Below, one piece after another: positions 36,805 through 45,368 of a DNA stretch of 64,000 nt. The DNA lies in NCBI RefSeq assembly GCF_001027745.1, contig NZ_LECU01000004.1, positions 620,001-684,000 of the forward strand, read 5' to 3'. The stretch comes from Pedobacter sp. BMA. GTDB lineage: Bacteria; Bacteroidota; Bacteroidia; Sphingobacteriales; Sphingobacteriaceae. The translations under genes and the position numbers were made by a program. The stretch's first letter is position 1, and each line of letters opens with the position of its first letter. The notes under the pieces are model-generated. The model ran no database searches, had not been told where the DNA came from, and was given only the letters and a program-made list of their open reading frames with translations.

Positions 36805-37914
36805 CTATTTCGTTTTGTTAATGGTCCATTCTGCCAATTGGAATACGCTGCCATTTCTTAACTCGGTAATGTTTATACGGTAGTATAAGTATGGCGTAGT
36901 GTTAGTACATCTAAATACCTTTTGTTGATAGCGTTCCTCAAAAAAGAAATTGCTTACCCGATGCAATTCAGTCCAGTTAACGCCGTCATTTGAAGCTTCA
37001 TAAGTCCATGCTTTGGGATCACGTTCATTTGCATCATTCGCTGAAATCAAAGTATATACAGATGATACATCAGCTGTTTTAAGCTTATAGGTCATCGTTA
37101 AAAAACCTTGCAAATCACAAAGAAACTTGGTATGATCGTCGCCGTCAATCACTTTCCTTGAGCTTTCTCCAGCGGTAATCCCTCCGCCGTTTTCACGGTT
37201 TGTAGTCAATGTACCACCGATGGTAACCATTAAGTTTGGTGGTGGCGGAACAAATGTTAACCGGGTTACAAACCCATCGAAACCAAACGTATGATCAGGA
37301 CTAATGACATGCACAATCCCATTTTTGGTTTTGATGTTATTGGATGCTGTAGTACTGGTTGCCCAGTTTCTGATGAACTGACTTCTTTTAGTGTTACTAA
37401 ATTCAATTACTTCTGGTCCGGCGCCAACCAGTCCGCTTGCTGATGCCCTGATGGATTTAGCATGCATCGGATAGCCAACTTTAACACTGGTTAGGTTTAA
37501 TCCATCCTGAAGTTTAAGTGAATCTGTAGGTTTTTTTCCTCTGATGATGTAGTAAGAAACCATAGTATCAAGTTGTACCCCATCGATATTCGAGAGAAAC
37601 AACGGATCTTTATCTGATTGTTTCCTGAGGGTGTTGAGGTTTCTAAAAGCCAGTTGAAAACTTGGATTGGTTACCGCGAATAAAGTAACGTTACTATCAG
37701 TTAAGGTTTTCTGCAAACCCATCCGATCAATTGCAACAAGTAGAGAATCATAAACACCAGGCTTGCTTTTCAGGTATTCATAAGTGTTTCCGGTAAATGG
37801 TGCTGTAGATTCTTCTGCATCGTAAAAGCCGCCATTCTTTTTACAAGCTGAATAAATTAAGGTGAGCATCAACAACATTGCAGCTGCTCCCACATATTTC
37901 ATAAAATTCTTCAT
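36805..37914 (-). CDS. Fasciclin-domain lipoprotein with C-terminal F5/8-type domain
   Basis: A 369-residue lipoprotein with Cys24 (LTLIYSACKKNGG). Residues about 45-225 are a FAS1 domain (YEYLKSKPGVYDSLLVAIDR, NVTLFAVTNPSFQLAFR, KTKNGIVHVISPDH). Residues about 232-369 are F5/8-like: GESSRKVIDGDDHTKFLCDL, YTLISANDANERDPKAWTYE, ASNDGVNWTELH and the ending SVFQLAEWTINK. This C-terminal part is clearly related to that of the PKD lipoprotein at 24507-25352. An adhesive or glycan-binding surface role is inferred. It sits 11 bp after the SusD gene. Confidence 0.82.
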   Translation of the reverse strand: MKNFMKYVGAAAMLLMLTLIYSACKKNGGFYDAEESTAPFTGNTYEYLKSKPGVYDSLLVAIDRMGLQKTLTDSNVTLFAVTNPSFQLAFRNLNTLRKQSDKDPLFLSNIDGVQLDTMVSYYIIRGKKPTDSLKLQDGLNLTSVKVGYPMHAKSIRASASGLVGAGPEVIEFSNTKRSQFIRNWATSTTASNNIKTKNGIVHVISPDHTFGFDGFVTRLTFVPPPPNLMVTIGGTLTTNRENGGGITAGESSRKVIDGDDHTKFLCDLQGFLTMTYKLKTADVSSVYTLISANDANERDPKAWTYEASNDGVNWTELHRVSNFFFEERYQQKVFRCTNTTPYLYYRINITELRNGSVFQLAEWTINKTK

Positions 37915-37925
37915 ATATGTATTAT

Positions 37926-39437
37926 TTAGCGCCAGTAAGGATTCTGAGTTAACAAATTATTTTGAGATATCAGCTTGCGGGAAACTGGCCAATATATACC
38001 TCCGGAATTAATGAGCGCCATAAATCTGGAATCATTTTGTCTGATCTTGTTTAATCTGATCAGGTCATACCACCTTTGCCCCTCGCCTAATAATTCCCGA
38101 TGTCTTTCTTCAAAGATCACTTTAATCAAATCGTCGGTTGTGCTATAAGGTGAGTCGGTACCACTGGTAATTCTACGTGTCACAACATTATTCAACTCAG
38201 CCAGGGCACCAATCTGATCGCCCAATACTGATAAAGCTTCGGCGCGCAGTAGAACGATGTCTTCTAACCTTGTGAAAATAAGGGCACTTGTAAAGTATCG
38301 GAAATTCGGATCTGTGCCACCACCCTGAATCACTTTAATCTTACTGAAGATTGGATACTTGCCATTCAGATTGGTAAAATATCTATCAAATTTGGATTGA
38401 CCTAGTGTATCAATGGCAAACCTTTCATCCTTTGCGAGATTAAAATATTTTAAGATAGAATCTTTTGGCAAATAAATGTCCGGCACTGTTTTAGTAAGGA
38501 TTGGCTCTGCTAACGTTAGCTCCTCGATGTGCCCGGTTGCCGAACCATCAACGTGACCATAATCGGAATTGAATCCAAACATCTGACGGGTATTTTTATT
38601 GTAGAAAAACCCATTAGAGTTGCTCAGATCGGTTACAGAGGTATATCCGCCTTGCGACCTACCGTAGTTATCTTCAACAAATTTGGCATATTTTGATACG
38701 TTCGAATAGTCAGCTTTCCAGGCAGCAACATGCGCTAAAACAGCATATGCCGTAACTTTAGTCGCCAGGGCACCTCCCCAACGATTGCTGTCTTCATTGT
38801 AGTAATTACTAGGTTGCTGAACATCTCCGCCACTGTAGATAAAAGGTAAATCTGCAGCAGCCCTAAGGATTTCAGACTCTACCCAGGCCAGAATTTTTGC
38901 CTGGCTTTCTCTTGGCTTATTTTCGAATCCAGTTTCTCCGGAAGAAATTACAAACGGCACATCTCCCCAGATACGAACCATATAGAAATAGGCAAATGCC
39001 CTTAAAAATCTTGCCTGAGCAAGATCAACCGTCATGTTATTATCTGAATAACGCTTATCATTAGCCCTTACATGAGCTACATTTTCCATCAGAACATTTG
39101 CTCCGTTTACAATAGCGTAAAACCTGGTCCAATCTGATAGCGATTCAACTACGGGATAAGAGGCATTTAAATTGTTACTGATAACCGCTTTTAGGTCCTG
39201 CCTTTTAGGACTTGCAAATTCACCAGGCCTAACATCTCCATAAATCCAATGTCCATTATTATCTGATAATGCTGAACGGGTAAGTGCATACACCCCCATA
39301 ATCCCTGCACGTGCATCCTCAACGGTATTCCACATGTTTTTTTCTCCCACTGTACGGCTTGAATCAGCGTCCAGTGCCTTATTACATCCTGAGACTATAA
39401 AAACCGAAAGGAGAATGGTGTATAGTATATTTTTCAT
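37926..39437 (-). CDS. SusD/RagB family lipoprotein (first module of the region 3 locus)
   Basis: A nutrient-binding lipoprotein of about 503 residues; the lipobox ends at Cys18 (VFIVSGCNKALDADSS). SusD helices are seen in LAQARFLRAFAYFYMVRIWG with DVPFV, LEDIVLLRAEALSVLGDQIG and VIFEERHRELLGEGQRWYDL with IRLNK. The C-terminus YWPVSRKLISQNNLLTQNPY is the usual family end. The open frame extends to 39488 through a GTG and overlaps the preceding susC, but two adjacent ATGs at 39440 and 39437 give the proper signal peptide. It binds an unknown substrate for the SusC upstream. Confidence 0.9.
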   Translation of the reverse strand: MKNILYTILLSVFIVSGCNKALDADSSRTVGEKNMWNTVEDARAGIMGVYALTRSALSDNNGHWIYGDVRPGEFASPKRQDLKAVISNNLNASYPVVESLSDWTRFYAIVNGANVLMENVAHVRANDKRYSDNNMTVDLAQARFLRAFAYFYMVRIWGDVPFVISSGETGFENKPRESQAKILAWVESEILRAAADLPFIYSGGDVQQPSNYYNEDSNRWGGALATKVTAYAVLAHVAAWKADYSNVSKYAKFVEDNYGRSQGGYTSVTDLSNSNGFFYNKNTRQMFGFNSDYGHVDGSATGHIEELTLAEPILTKTVPDIYLPKDSILKYFNLAKDERFAIDTLGQSKFDRYFTNLNGKYPIFSKIKVIQGGGTDPNFRYFTSALIFTRLEDIVLLRAEALSVLGDQIGALAELNNVVTRRITSGTDSPYSTTDDLIKVIFEERHRELLGEGQRWYDLIRLNKIRQNDSRFMALINSGGIYWPVSRKLISQNNLLTQNPYWR

Positions 39438-39468
39438 CATTGATGTATTAGTATTACTTCTTTCCATA

Positions 39469-42400
39469 TTATAATTCCATTTTAACACCTAATGTATATG
39501 TTCTCGGTATTGGCTGGCCATAACCGGTGTCCATCCCGTCGTAGCTTACCAGTTCAGGATCCTGACCTGTATAAGGGGTTACTGTGAACACATTGTTTAC
39601 TGAACCGTACACAAAAATTTTCTTGATCTTAATGTTTTTTCTTTTAAGAACCTGACCTAAATCATAACCTAGTGAAACAGACCTTAACTTTAGAAAGGAG
39701 GCATTTTCGAGAAATAGATCCTGATCAACGCGATAAGGAATTACAGTACTCCAGGGGTTGTACAAAGGATACTTGCTATAATCCCCGCGCTTTTCCCAAA
39801 AAGTAATTTCTTTTACCGAGCTTAAATCGGTATTCCCTTCGCGGTTCACAAAATCGAAGCGGTTTGCCATCTCCTGGTTGATGATTTTTCTTCCCAGATT
39901 AAAATACAGGTTTGTTCCGAGCGTCCAGTTGGCATAATTAAAGGAGTTATCAAATCCTCCTGATAACAATGGCATGATGTGACCTTTTAGAACTTTGTCC
40001 TTCTCATCTATAATATTATCACCGTTTTGATCCTTCCATCTTGGATCTCCGGCTTTTAACGCCTGGCCATTGTATTTCAATGGTTGGCCATTTACTACAG
40101 CTACTTGACTGTTAGCAGTGTAAATACCTTCGTTTTCAAGCAACCAGTATTGATCTACAGGCTGACCGACTTTTAGAAAGCGATTACCGATTACAATTTC
40201 ATTTAAACCCCTGGGTAGCGCATTAAGCTTATTGGTATTATGGTTAACATTTAAAGCAGAATTCCATTTGAATGTAGCATTTGAGATAACCAACGCACTG
40301 ATCGTTAAGTCCAAACCGGTATTGGTCATATCGAGTCCACTTTCTATAGATTGTTTGTATCCATACTCTGCATATGACGGAATACTAATAAGTTGATTTT
40401 TCTCAGCTTTAGTATAAAAATCTAAAGATGCATGCAGCCTATTCTTGAGCATCGAAACATCTAAACCAATATTCAATTGATCAGAATAAGACCATGGAAC
40501 ATTATATCCAACCCATCCGAATGAGTATGGTCTGGTTAATACTCCAATAGCATTATACCCTGGTACTGTCAGGTTGCCTGTATAACCTACGGTTGCGGTA
40601 TATTGCGGACCTTGTGCATAATTATCGTAAGTAAATGTTCGGCCCATACGACCAACACTTGCTCTAAGAACAGCGTCGTCAATAGATTTGAAGTCTTTAA
40701 GTAATTCATTTTTTATGTTCCAGGCTGCTGACAATACCGGTGAATAGAACCACCGCGTTGTGGGCTGTGCATTGGAAGAACCATCCAGGCGCAACGTACC
40801 TGAAAGGAAATACTTATCACTATATGAATAGTTGACTTTACCGTAGAAAGAAACCAGATTATCCTGTGTTTTATCCAGAAAACGATACGTTAACTCCCTT
40901 GGAAAGGCAGTAGGAACAAGGTAATTTGGATTGTCATTCCCGTTGGGAAGTTTAGGATCTGAATCCAGTAAATTAATTTTGATGTAGTCGTTTGCACCTT
41001 TGTAAGCATAGGCATTACTGTATTTATAAAGATCCCACATGGTAGATTGACCCAACTCAAAATGAAAGTCATGAACGGTGTTGACATTCAAATCGTAAGT
41101 AGCCTTGTTATCAATCATCAACCTTTGGTTGAAACCATAATAGTTGGATGCATAGCTTGTTCCCTGCAATAACGTTCTGGCGTAGAATACATCACGGTAG
41201 CCTTCATTATAATCTACATTGAAAGTAGATGAAATCTTAAACTTACCCAGTGTAGCCAAAAGTCTGGCATAGCCTTGTATAGAATTGGTTTTGTTATCAT
41301 CGAATCCTTTATCATATTGCGCCAGGTAATTACCATAATATTCTTTATTTGGGGCTAGTGGAGCACTTAAATCAGGGAAATAATTTAGCTGTGTAAAACG
41401 ATCTCTCAGATTTCGGTTACGCGTTCTGTTCAGCCTGTTCCCGTTAATCATCGCAGAAAATAATAACCATTTTACCGGCCTCATATTAATGTTAAACATC
41501 GCACTATAGCGGTCTAAACCGGTACCATCCGCTACACCTTCACTTTTGGTGTTACCAAGTGAAAACCTGAAACTTGCACGATCGGAGCCACCGGTCAGCC
41601 CCAAATTGACACCATATATAAGTGCATTTTTATAGTACAGATCGGTCCAATCAGATTTTCCACTGTAGACATTATTAAGTGAGTCACTAAGGTAAACCGG
41701 ATATTGCTCATCATCTGAGTAACGTCCGTTAGTGGTGTAAATGTCATAAAATCTTTGTCGAAACTCATTTTCATACTTGCCGTTAATGGTATTGACTGTA
41801 GGTTTTTGAACCAGACCGATATAGGAGTTAAAGCTTATGCTTCTGTTCATCCCGTCAGGCGTTTTAGACTTCAACAAGATTACACCATTCACTCCCCTGG
41901 GACCATAGATTGCAGTACTTGCTAAATCTTTCAAAACCTCTACTGAGGCAATATTGTTGATATCTATTCCTGTTAGCAGATTCGTCGCCGGACCGATGCG
42001 GTTGAAATCATATTGCTGTATATCAAATGCAAACGGATGTTCTCCAACAAGGGGAATACCATCCAGCACTACCAAAGGCTGAGATGAATACACATCCTTT
42101 TTAGAAAGTAATGGCATCGGAGCTCCCCTTAAAAACATATTTTGTATTGTTCCGGGCTCTCCCGTTGGCTCCTGAACATACAAACCTGCATAGTTCCCTT
42201 TTAGATTCTGCTGTAATGAAATAGCAGGAAAAAGTGATAAATCCCTGGTATCTTTTTGAACTGTTCCAGCCAACTTGCTGTAAAGCGTTCTCTGTTTGAT
42301 CTTTTCCAGACTGTCTTTTCGCAGCGAATCTCTTTCAGATACAATTCTGACTTTTGTTGTATCCTGACGAATAAAAGGCCTGTTTTTCAGACTTGTGTAA

Positions 42401-42483
42401 AGCTTAACAATTGTTGCATTGCATGGTAAAACGTTTAACGTAAGCATTGCAAAAAAGCCACAGCACACCCATAAGTATCGCAT
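39469..42483 (-). CDS. SusC/RagA family TonB-dependent transporter lacking the N-terminal carboxypeptidase-like domain
   Basis: A 1004-residue outer-membrane transporter and first gene of the region 3 locus. The signal peptide is MRYLWVCCGFFAMLTLNVLP. The carboxypeptidase-like beta-sandwich of most SusC proteins is missing; instead about 45 charged residues (KVRIVSERDSLRKDSLEKIK) lead to the plug, SLQQNLKGNYAGLYVQEPTG, PLVVLDGIPLVGEHPF and ASTAIYGPRGVNGVILLKSK. The barrel ends with QPIPRTYTLGVKMEL. A promoter box lies about 140 bp upstream, and a palindrome-like 12-mer lies at codons 16-19. The transported compound is unknown. Confidence 0.88.
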   Translation of the reverse strand: MRYLWVCCGFFAMLTLNVLPCNATIVKLYTSLKNRPFIRQDTTKVRIVSERDSLRKDSLEKIKQRTLYSKLAGTVQKDTRDLSLFPAISLQQNLKGNYAGLYVQEPTGEPGTIQNMFLRGAPMPLLSKKDVYSSQPLVVLDGIPLVGEHPFAFDIQQYDFNRIGPATNLLTGIDINNIASVEVLKDLASTAIYGPRGVNGVILLKSKTPDGMNRSISFNSYIGLVQKPTVNTINGKYENEFRQRFYDIYTTNGRYSDDEQYPVYLSDSLNNVYSGKSDWTDLYYKNALIYGVNLGLTGGSDRASFRFSLGNTKSEGVADGTGLDRYSAMFNINMRPVKWLLFSAMINGNRLNRTRNRNLRDRFTQLNYFPDLSAPLAPNKEYYGNYLAQYDKGFDDNKTNSIQGYARLLATLGKFKISSTFNVDYNEGYRDVFYARTLLQGTSYASNYYGFNQRLMIDNKATYDLNVNTVHDFHFELGQSTMWDLYKYSNAYAYKGANDYIKINLLDSDPKLPNGNDNPNYLVPTAFPRELTYRFLDKTQDNLVSFYGKVNYSYSDKYFLSGTLRLDGSSNAQPTTRWFYSPVLSAAWNIKNELLKDFKSIDDAVLRASVGRMGRTFTYDNYAQGPQYTATVGYTGNLTVPGYNAIGVLTRPYSFGWVGYNVPWSYSDQLNIGLDVSMLKNRLHASLDFYTKAEKNQLISIPSYAEYGYKQSIESGLDMTNTGLDLTISALVISNATFKWNSALNVNHNTNKLNALPRGLNEIVIGNRFLKVGQPVDQYWLLENEGIYTANSQVAVVNGQPLKYNGQALKAGDPRWKDQNGDNIIDEKDKVLKGHIMPLLSGGFDNSFNYANWTLGTNLYFNLGRKIINQEMANRFDFVNREGNTDLSSVKEITFWEKRGDYSKYPLYNPWSTVIPYRVDQDLFLENASFLKLRSVSLGYDLGQVLKRKNIKIKKIFVYGSVNNVFTVTPYTGQDPELVSYDGMDTGYGQPIPRTYTLGVKMEL
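42427..42438. promoter_or_regulatory. Intragenic CG-centred 12-mer near the susC start
   Basis: On the minus strand it reads TTAAACGTTTTA, identical to the site upstream of the glutaminase-like gene, and lies within codons 16-19 of the first susC, 204 bp from the promoter palindrome. The coding explanation (Leu-Asn-Val) is equally possible. Confidence 0.25.
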
Positions 42484-42625
42484 AATAAATGGATCGTTAA
42501 TTAATAAAAAAAATGATTTTTAATATTTACTTTTTCGGAAACAGCAAAATCTGACTTGTGTCAAAAGGAATAGTACTCAGGTTGTAGTAAGTGATTAGTC
42601 TCATAATTAGTTAATTTGGTTAAAT

Positions 42626-42653
42626 CAAATATATATAATACTAAAACGTTTTA
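42626..42653 (-). promoter_or_regulatory. Predicted promoter of the region 3 operon with overlapping palindrome
   Basis: On the minus strand TATATTTG (42626-42633) fully matches TAnnTTTG. Eight bases upstream, between the -7 and -33 positions, lies the perfect 12-bp palindrome TAAAACGTTTTA (42642-42653), which fits a LacI-type operator placed where it would block RNA polymerase. I find no TTG at the -33 position. The leader to the susC ATG would be about 135 nt. Confidence 0.45.
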
Positions 42654-42824
42654 TTGTCGAGCTAGCACTTTTAGTATAATTTCAATAAATTAATTTTATA
42701 AATATCAATTTGACAATTATAAAACCATTTGAATACTATTTAATAAATTTTTGATACATAATTTCAAGGTTTTCAAACGATTGAAATGCGTTTTAAAACA
42801 TTTTTGAAGCTCGAATACAAAGAA

Positions 42825-42840
42825 TTACGATATATCGTAA
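42825..42840. repeat. Perfect 16-bp palindrome upstream of the region 3 operon
   Basis: TTACGATATATCGTAA is fully self-complementary. It lies about 190 bp upstream of the predicted -7 box and about 70 bp past the sulP stop codon. A regulator-binding site is possible, though about one such palindrome is expected by chance in a window this size. Confidence 0.4.
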
Positions 42841-42912
42841 CCTCAGTTCCGGCAATGCTGACGAAAATCATTAATGCTTGACAATGAAGCAATAACATAT
42901 ACCAGCTGTGAT

Positions 42913-44442
42913 TTATAAAGTAATTTTATCGGATGAATCGTCAATTATGTTTACTCTGATAATATCAATAGCATCACCAATCAGGCGCCGGCTTTCTGAG
43001 CTCAAGGATTGGAGATGAACTTTTTTGTTCAAACTATTGTATTTTTCTGTTAGCCGGTGAAGTGCATCGATACCGGACATATCAAAGACCCTACTATTTT
43101 TGAAATCCACTATAACTATAGCACTATCGTTCTGCACATCGAAAAGTTCCATGAAACGACTGACAGAACCGAAAAACAAAGGCCCGGAAACTTCATAGAT
43201 GGTCATTCTTCTTTGATCAACACTTTTATTAGCCCGGATCTGTTTTGCACTTTCCCAGGCGAATACCAGGGCAGAAATGACCACTCCAATCAAAACAGCC
43301 AGTGCAAGATTATGCAACCAGATTGTAATCAGGGCAACAGAAACCCCAATGAATATATCTTGCTTTGGCATTTTATTAATTACCTTAAAGCTCATCCATT
43401 CAAATGTTCCTATCGCAACCATCATCATTACGCCTACAAGTGCAGCCATCGGAACTCTGTCAATGACTGGCGCACCTACCAGGATAATAATTAGAATTGT
43501 TAAAGCGGCTACAACTGCAGACAATCTGGCTCTTGCCCCTGCCGATAGATTGACAAGTGTTTGAGCAATCATTGGGCAGCCGCCCATTCCAGTAAAAAAA
43601 CCATTGGTTAAATTAGCCAATCCCTGGGCTATGCTTTCGCGGTTACCATTACCTTTACTATCAGTAATCTCATCAACCAAGTTCAGCGTGAGCAAACCCT
43701 CGGTCAATCCTACACCTGCCATAATGATTGAATACGGAAATATGATTTTCAACATATCAAGTGTGAGCGGCACTTGAGGAATGTGAAAAGGAGGAAACCC
43801 ACCACTGACAGACGAGATATCTCTAACCAACTTAGTTGGTATATTAAAAATCAATACCAATACAAAAACGACGATGATAGCAACTAATGAAGAAGGAATA
43901 GCTTTGGTTATTTTAGGAAGAAGTACAACAACAGTAATTGTTAATGCCACCAGAGCAAGCATGATGTAAAGCGGCATTCCAGTAATCCAGGTCTCACTTC
44001 CATTAACAATGGACTTAAATTGGGTGAGCTGTGAGGTGAAGATAATGACGGCTAACCCGTTTACAAAACCAAACATGACAGGCTGCGGTACTAATCGGAC
44101 AAATTTACCAAGCTTAAACAATCCTACAAGTATCTGTATCAAACCCGCTAGTGCAACCGCAGCAAAGACATATTCCAGCCCATTACTTTTCATCAATGCG
44201 ATTAGTACAATCACTGTTGCACCCGCCCCACCCGAAACCAAACCCGGCCTGCCGCCAAGTACCGCAGTAATCAGTCCCATGATAAATGCCGCATATAAAC
44301 CAGTTAGCGGTGGAAAACCTGCAAGAATGGCAAAAGACAGTGATTCAGGAATCATGGTCATTGCAACGGTGAGGCCTGCCAGCACTTCTGTTTTATAGTT
44401 TACTTTTTTTGATAAATCAAAGAGCTGGAGATAGGGCTTCAT
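42913..44442 (-). CDS. SulP family anion transporter with C-terminal STAS domain
   Basis: A 509-residue inner-membrane transporter of the SulP/SLC26 family, which moves sulfate, bicarbonate or related anions. The N-terminus NYKTEVLAGLTVAMTMIPES and the motifs GLYAAFIMGLITAVLGGRPG and GFFTGMGGCPMIAQTLVNLS are family signatures. About twelve to fourteen hydrophobic segments lie between 20 and 390. Residues about 410-505 form a STAS domain (GPLFFGSVSRFMELFD, IVDFKNSRVFDMSGIDALHR). No carbonic anhydrase or sulfur-assimilation gene is adjacent, so the anion cannot be named. It is transcribed alone or with its own promoter; the gap to the next gene is 217 bp. Confidence 0.93.
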   Translation of the reverse strand: MKPYLQLFDLSKKVNYKTEVLAGLTVAMTMIPESLSFAILAGFPPLTGLYAAFIMGLITAVLGGRPGLVSGGAGATVIVLIALMKSNGLEYVFAAVALAGLIQILVGLFKLGKFVRLVPQPVMFGFVNGLAVIIFTSQLTQFKSIVNGSETWITGMPLYIMLALVALTITVVVLLPKITKAIPSSLVAIIVVFVLVLIFNIPTKLVRDISSVSGGFPPFHIPQVPLTLDMLKIIFPYSIIMAGVGLTEGLLTLNLVDEITDSKGNGNRESIAQGLANLTNGFFTGMGGCPMIAQTLVNLSAGARARLSAVVAALTILIIILVGAPVIDRVPMAALVGVMMMVAIGTFEWMSFKVINKMPKQDIFIGVSVALITIWLHNLALAVLIGVVISALVFAWESAKQIRANKSVDQRRMTIYEVSGPLFFGSVSRFMELFDVQNDSAIVIVDFKNSRVFDMSGIDALHRLTEKYNSLNKKVHLQSLSSESRRLIGDAIDIIRVNIIDDSSDKITL

Positions 44443-44575
44443 ATTTTTTGTAGTTTACCTGCAAATATCATATTTTACTGTGATAAGTGCTTTAACAAAT
44501 CAAATGGATAAACTAAAAATACTCCACTCAGCTAAACGTGCCTAGCAGGGAAATCAGATGAGTTTAACTCAGCGC

Positions 44576-44609
44576 AAACAAAAGCCTTACTCAAGAGCAT
44601 GAGCAAGGC
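44576..44609 (-). terminator. Terminator of the DUF1349 gene
   Basis: On the minus strand GCCTTGCTCA pairs with TGAGTAAGGC (one mismatch) around a six-base loop, followed by TTTTGTTTG. It lies about 50 bp past the DUF1349 stop codon. Confidence 0.65.
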
Positions 44610-44659
44610 ATTCTGTTAACAATTAAAAAAATTATATGAGGCGATAATTGAGGCATGAT

Positions 44660-45307
44660 TTACTGATGCGCTTTAAGCCATTCCAGCCTCCGTTGATCGG
44701 GAAGGTGTTTAATCTTAAATTTTTCAAATGTGGCTTCAAAACCATTTCCATCAGGACTTGCAGCCATTAGTCCCACCATCACCGGGGAATTATCCTCCAA
44801 AGGAGCATTGCGGGTCATCACATAAGTTTTATCATCTAACGAATAAAAAATCTCAACTGCATCAAGTCGCCTTATCACTTTAACCCAAATGAAAGGAGGA
44901 ACCTGATCTAAAGTAAGTACGCTCCAGTCGCTTTTGTCATGCGTCACTACAGTACTTACATTAAATTTTCCATCAACAAACTCAACACCAGTTTTTATGT
45001 AGTTTTTATGATCAGTACGAATCATTAACCCCATTTGATCGAAACGGGCTTTATAGGCACCAGTAAGTTTAACCTTCACCTCAAACTCCCCACCGTAATT
45101 TGAATACAAAAAGGGAGCGTCATCTACTGTAAATCCGTAATGTGAAATGCGCCAATAATCACTGTTAGGCGTAACCTGCATCACTAAGCTGTTATTTTTA
45201 ATTTCCCACTTTGCGGGTTCATTAAACCACTGCATTTTCTCCAGTGTCTGTGCATTCAATTTATTCAGATTAAGCAACAGGATTAAGCAAAAAAATATTC
45301 TTTTCAT
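44660..45307 (-). CDS. Secreted DUF1349 domain protein
   Basis: A 215-residue secreted protein with a signal peptide (MKRIFFCLILLLNLNKLNAQ). The rest is one DUF1349 domain, a concanavalin-like beta-sandwich: FNEPAKWEIKNNSLVMQVTP, the Trp-Arg-Ile-Ser block DYWRISHYGFTVDD, MGLMIRTDHKNYIKTGVEFV and SPVMVGLMAASPDGNGFEAT, ending KFKIKHLPD. The family is widespread, is related to the yeast Ree1 protein and has no well-established bacterial function. The ATG at 45307 was chosen because the upstream frame begins with a TTG and spoils the signal peptide. It diverges from the LuxR-type gene, with a perfect inverted repeat between them. Confidence 0.85.
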   Translation of the reverse strand: MKRIFFCLILLLNLNKLNAQTLEKMQWFNEPAKWEIKNNSLVMQVTPNSDYWRISHYGFTVDDAPFLYSNYGGEFEVKVKLTGAYKARFDQMGLMIRTDHKNYIKTGVEFVDGKFNVSTVVTHDKSDWSVLTLDQVPPFIWVKVIRRLDAVEIFYSLDDKTYVMTRNAPLEDNSPVMVGLMAASPDGNGFEATFEKFKIKHLPDQRRLEWLKAHQ

Positions 45308-45368
45308 TATATATTCCGATAGAAGTTTAATTAAGTTCGCAAAGTTATTTACCTGTTCTGTTTCATTC

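Larger units (their letters stand above)
42484..42912. other. Control region upstream of the region 3 operon
   Basis: This 429-bp AT-rich gap lies between the first susC and the sulP stop codon. It holds the predicted promoter and palindrome at 42626-42653, a short dyad TTTCAA-ACGA-TTGAAA at 42771-42786 and a perfect 16-bp palindrome at 42825-42840. I see no regulator or small gene in it. Confidence 0.5.

Noticed and set aside
37684..37695. Palindrome AGTAACGTTACT in the fasciclin/F5-8 gene
   Set aside because: Single coding occurrence without a related site upstream of any gene; treated as chance.
38509..38520. Perfect CG-centred palindrome GCTAACGTTAGC in the first SusD of region 3
   Set aside because: It lies deep in coding sequence, has no copy elsewhere in the window and is of a length expected several times by chance.
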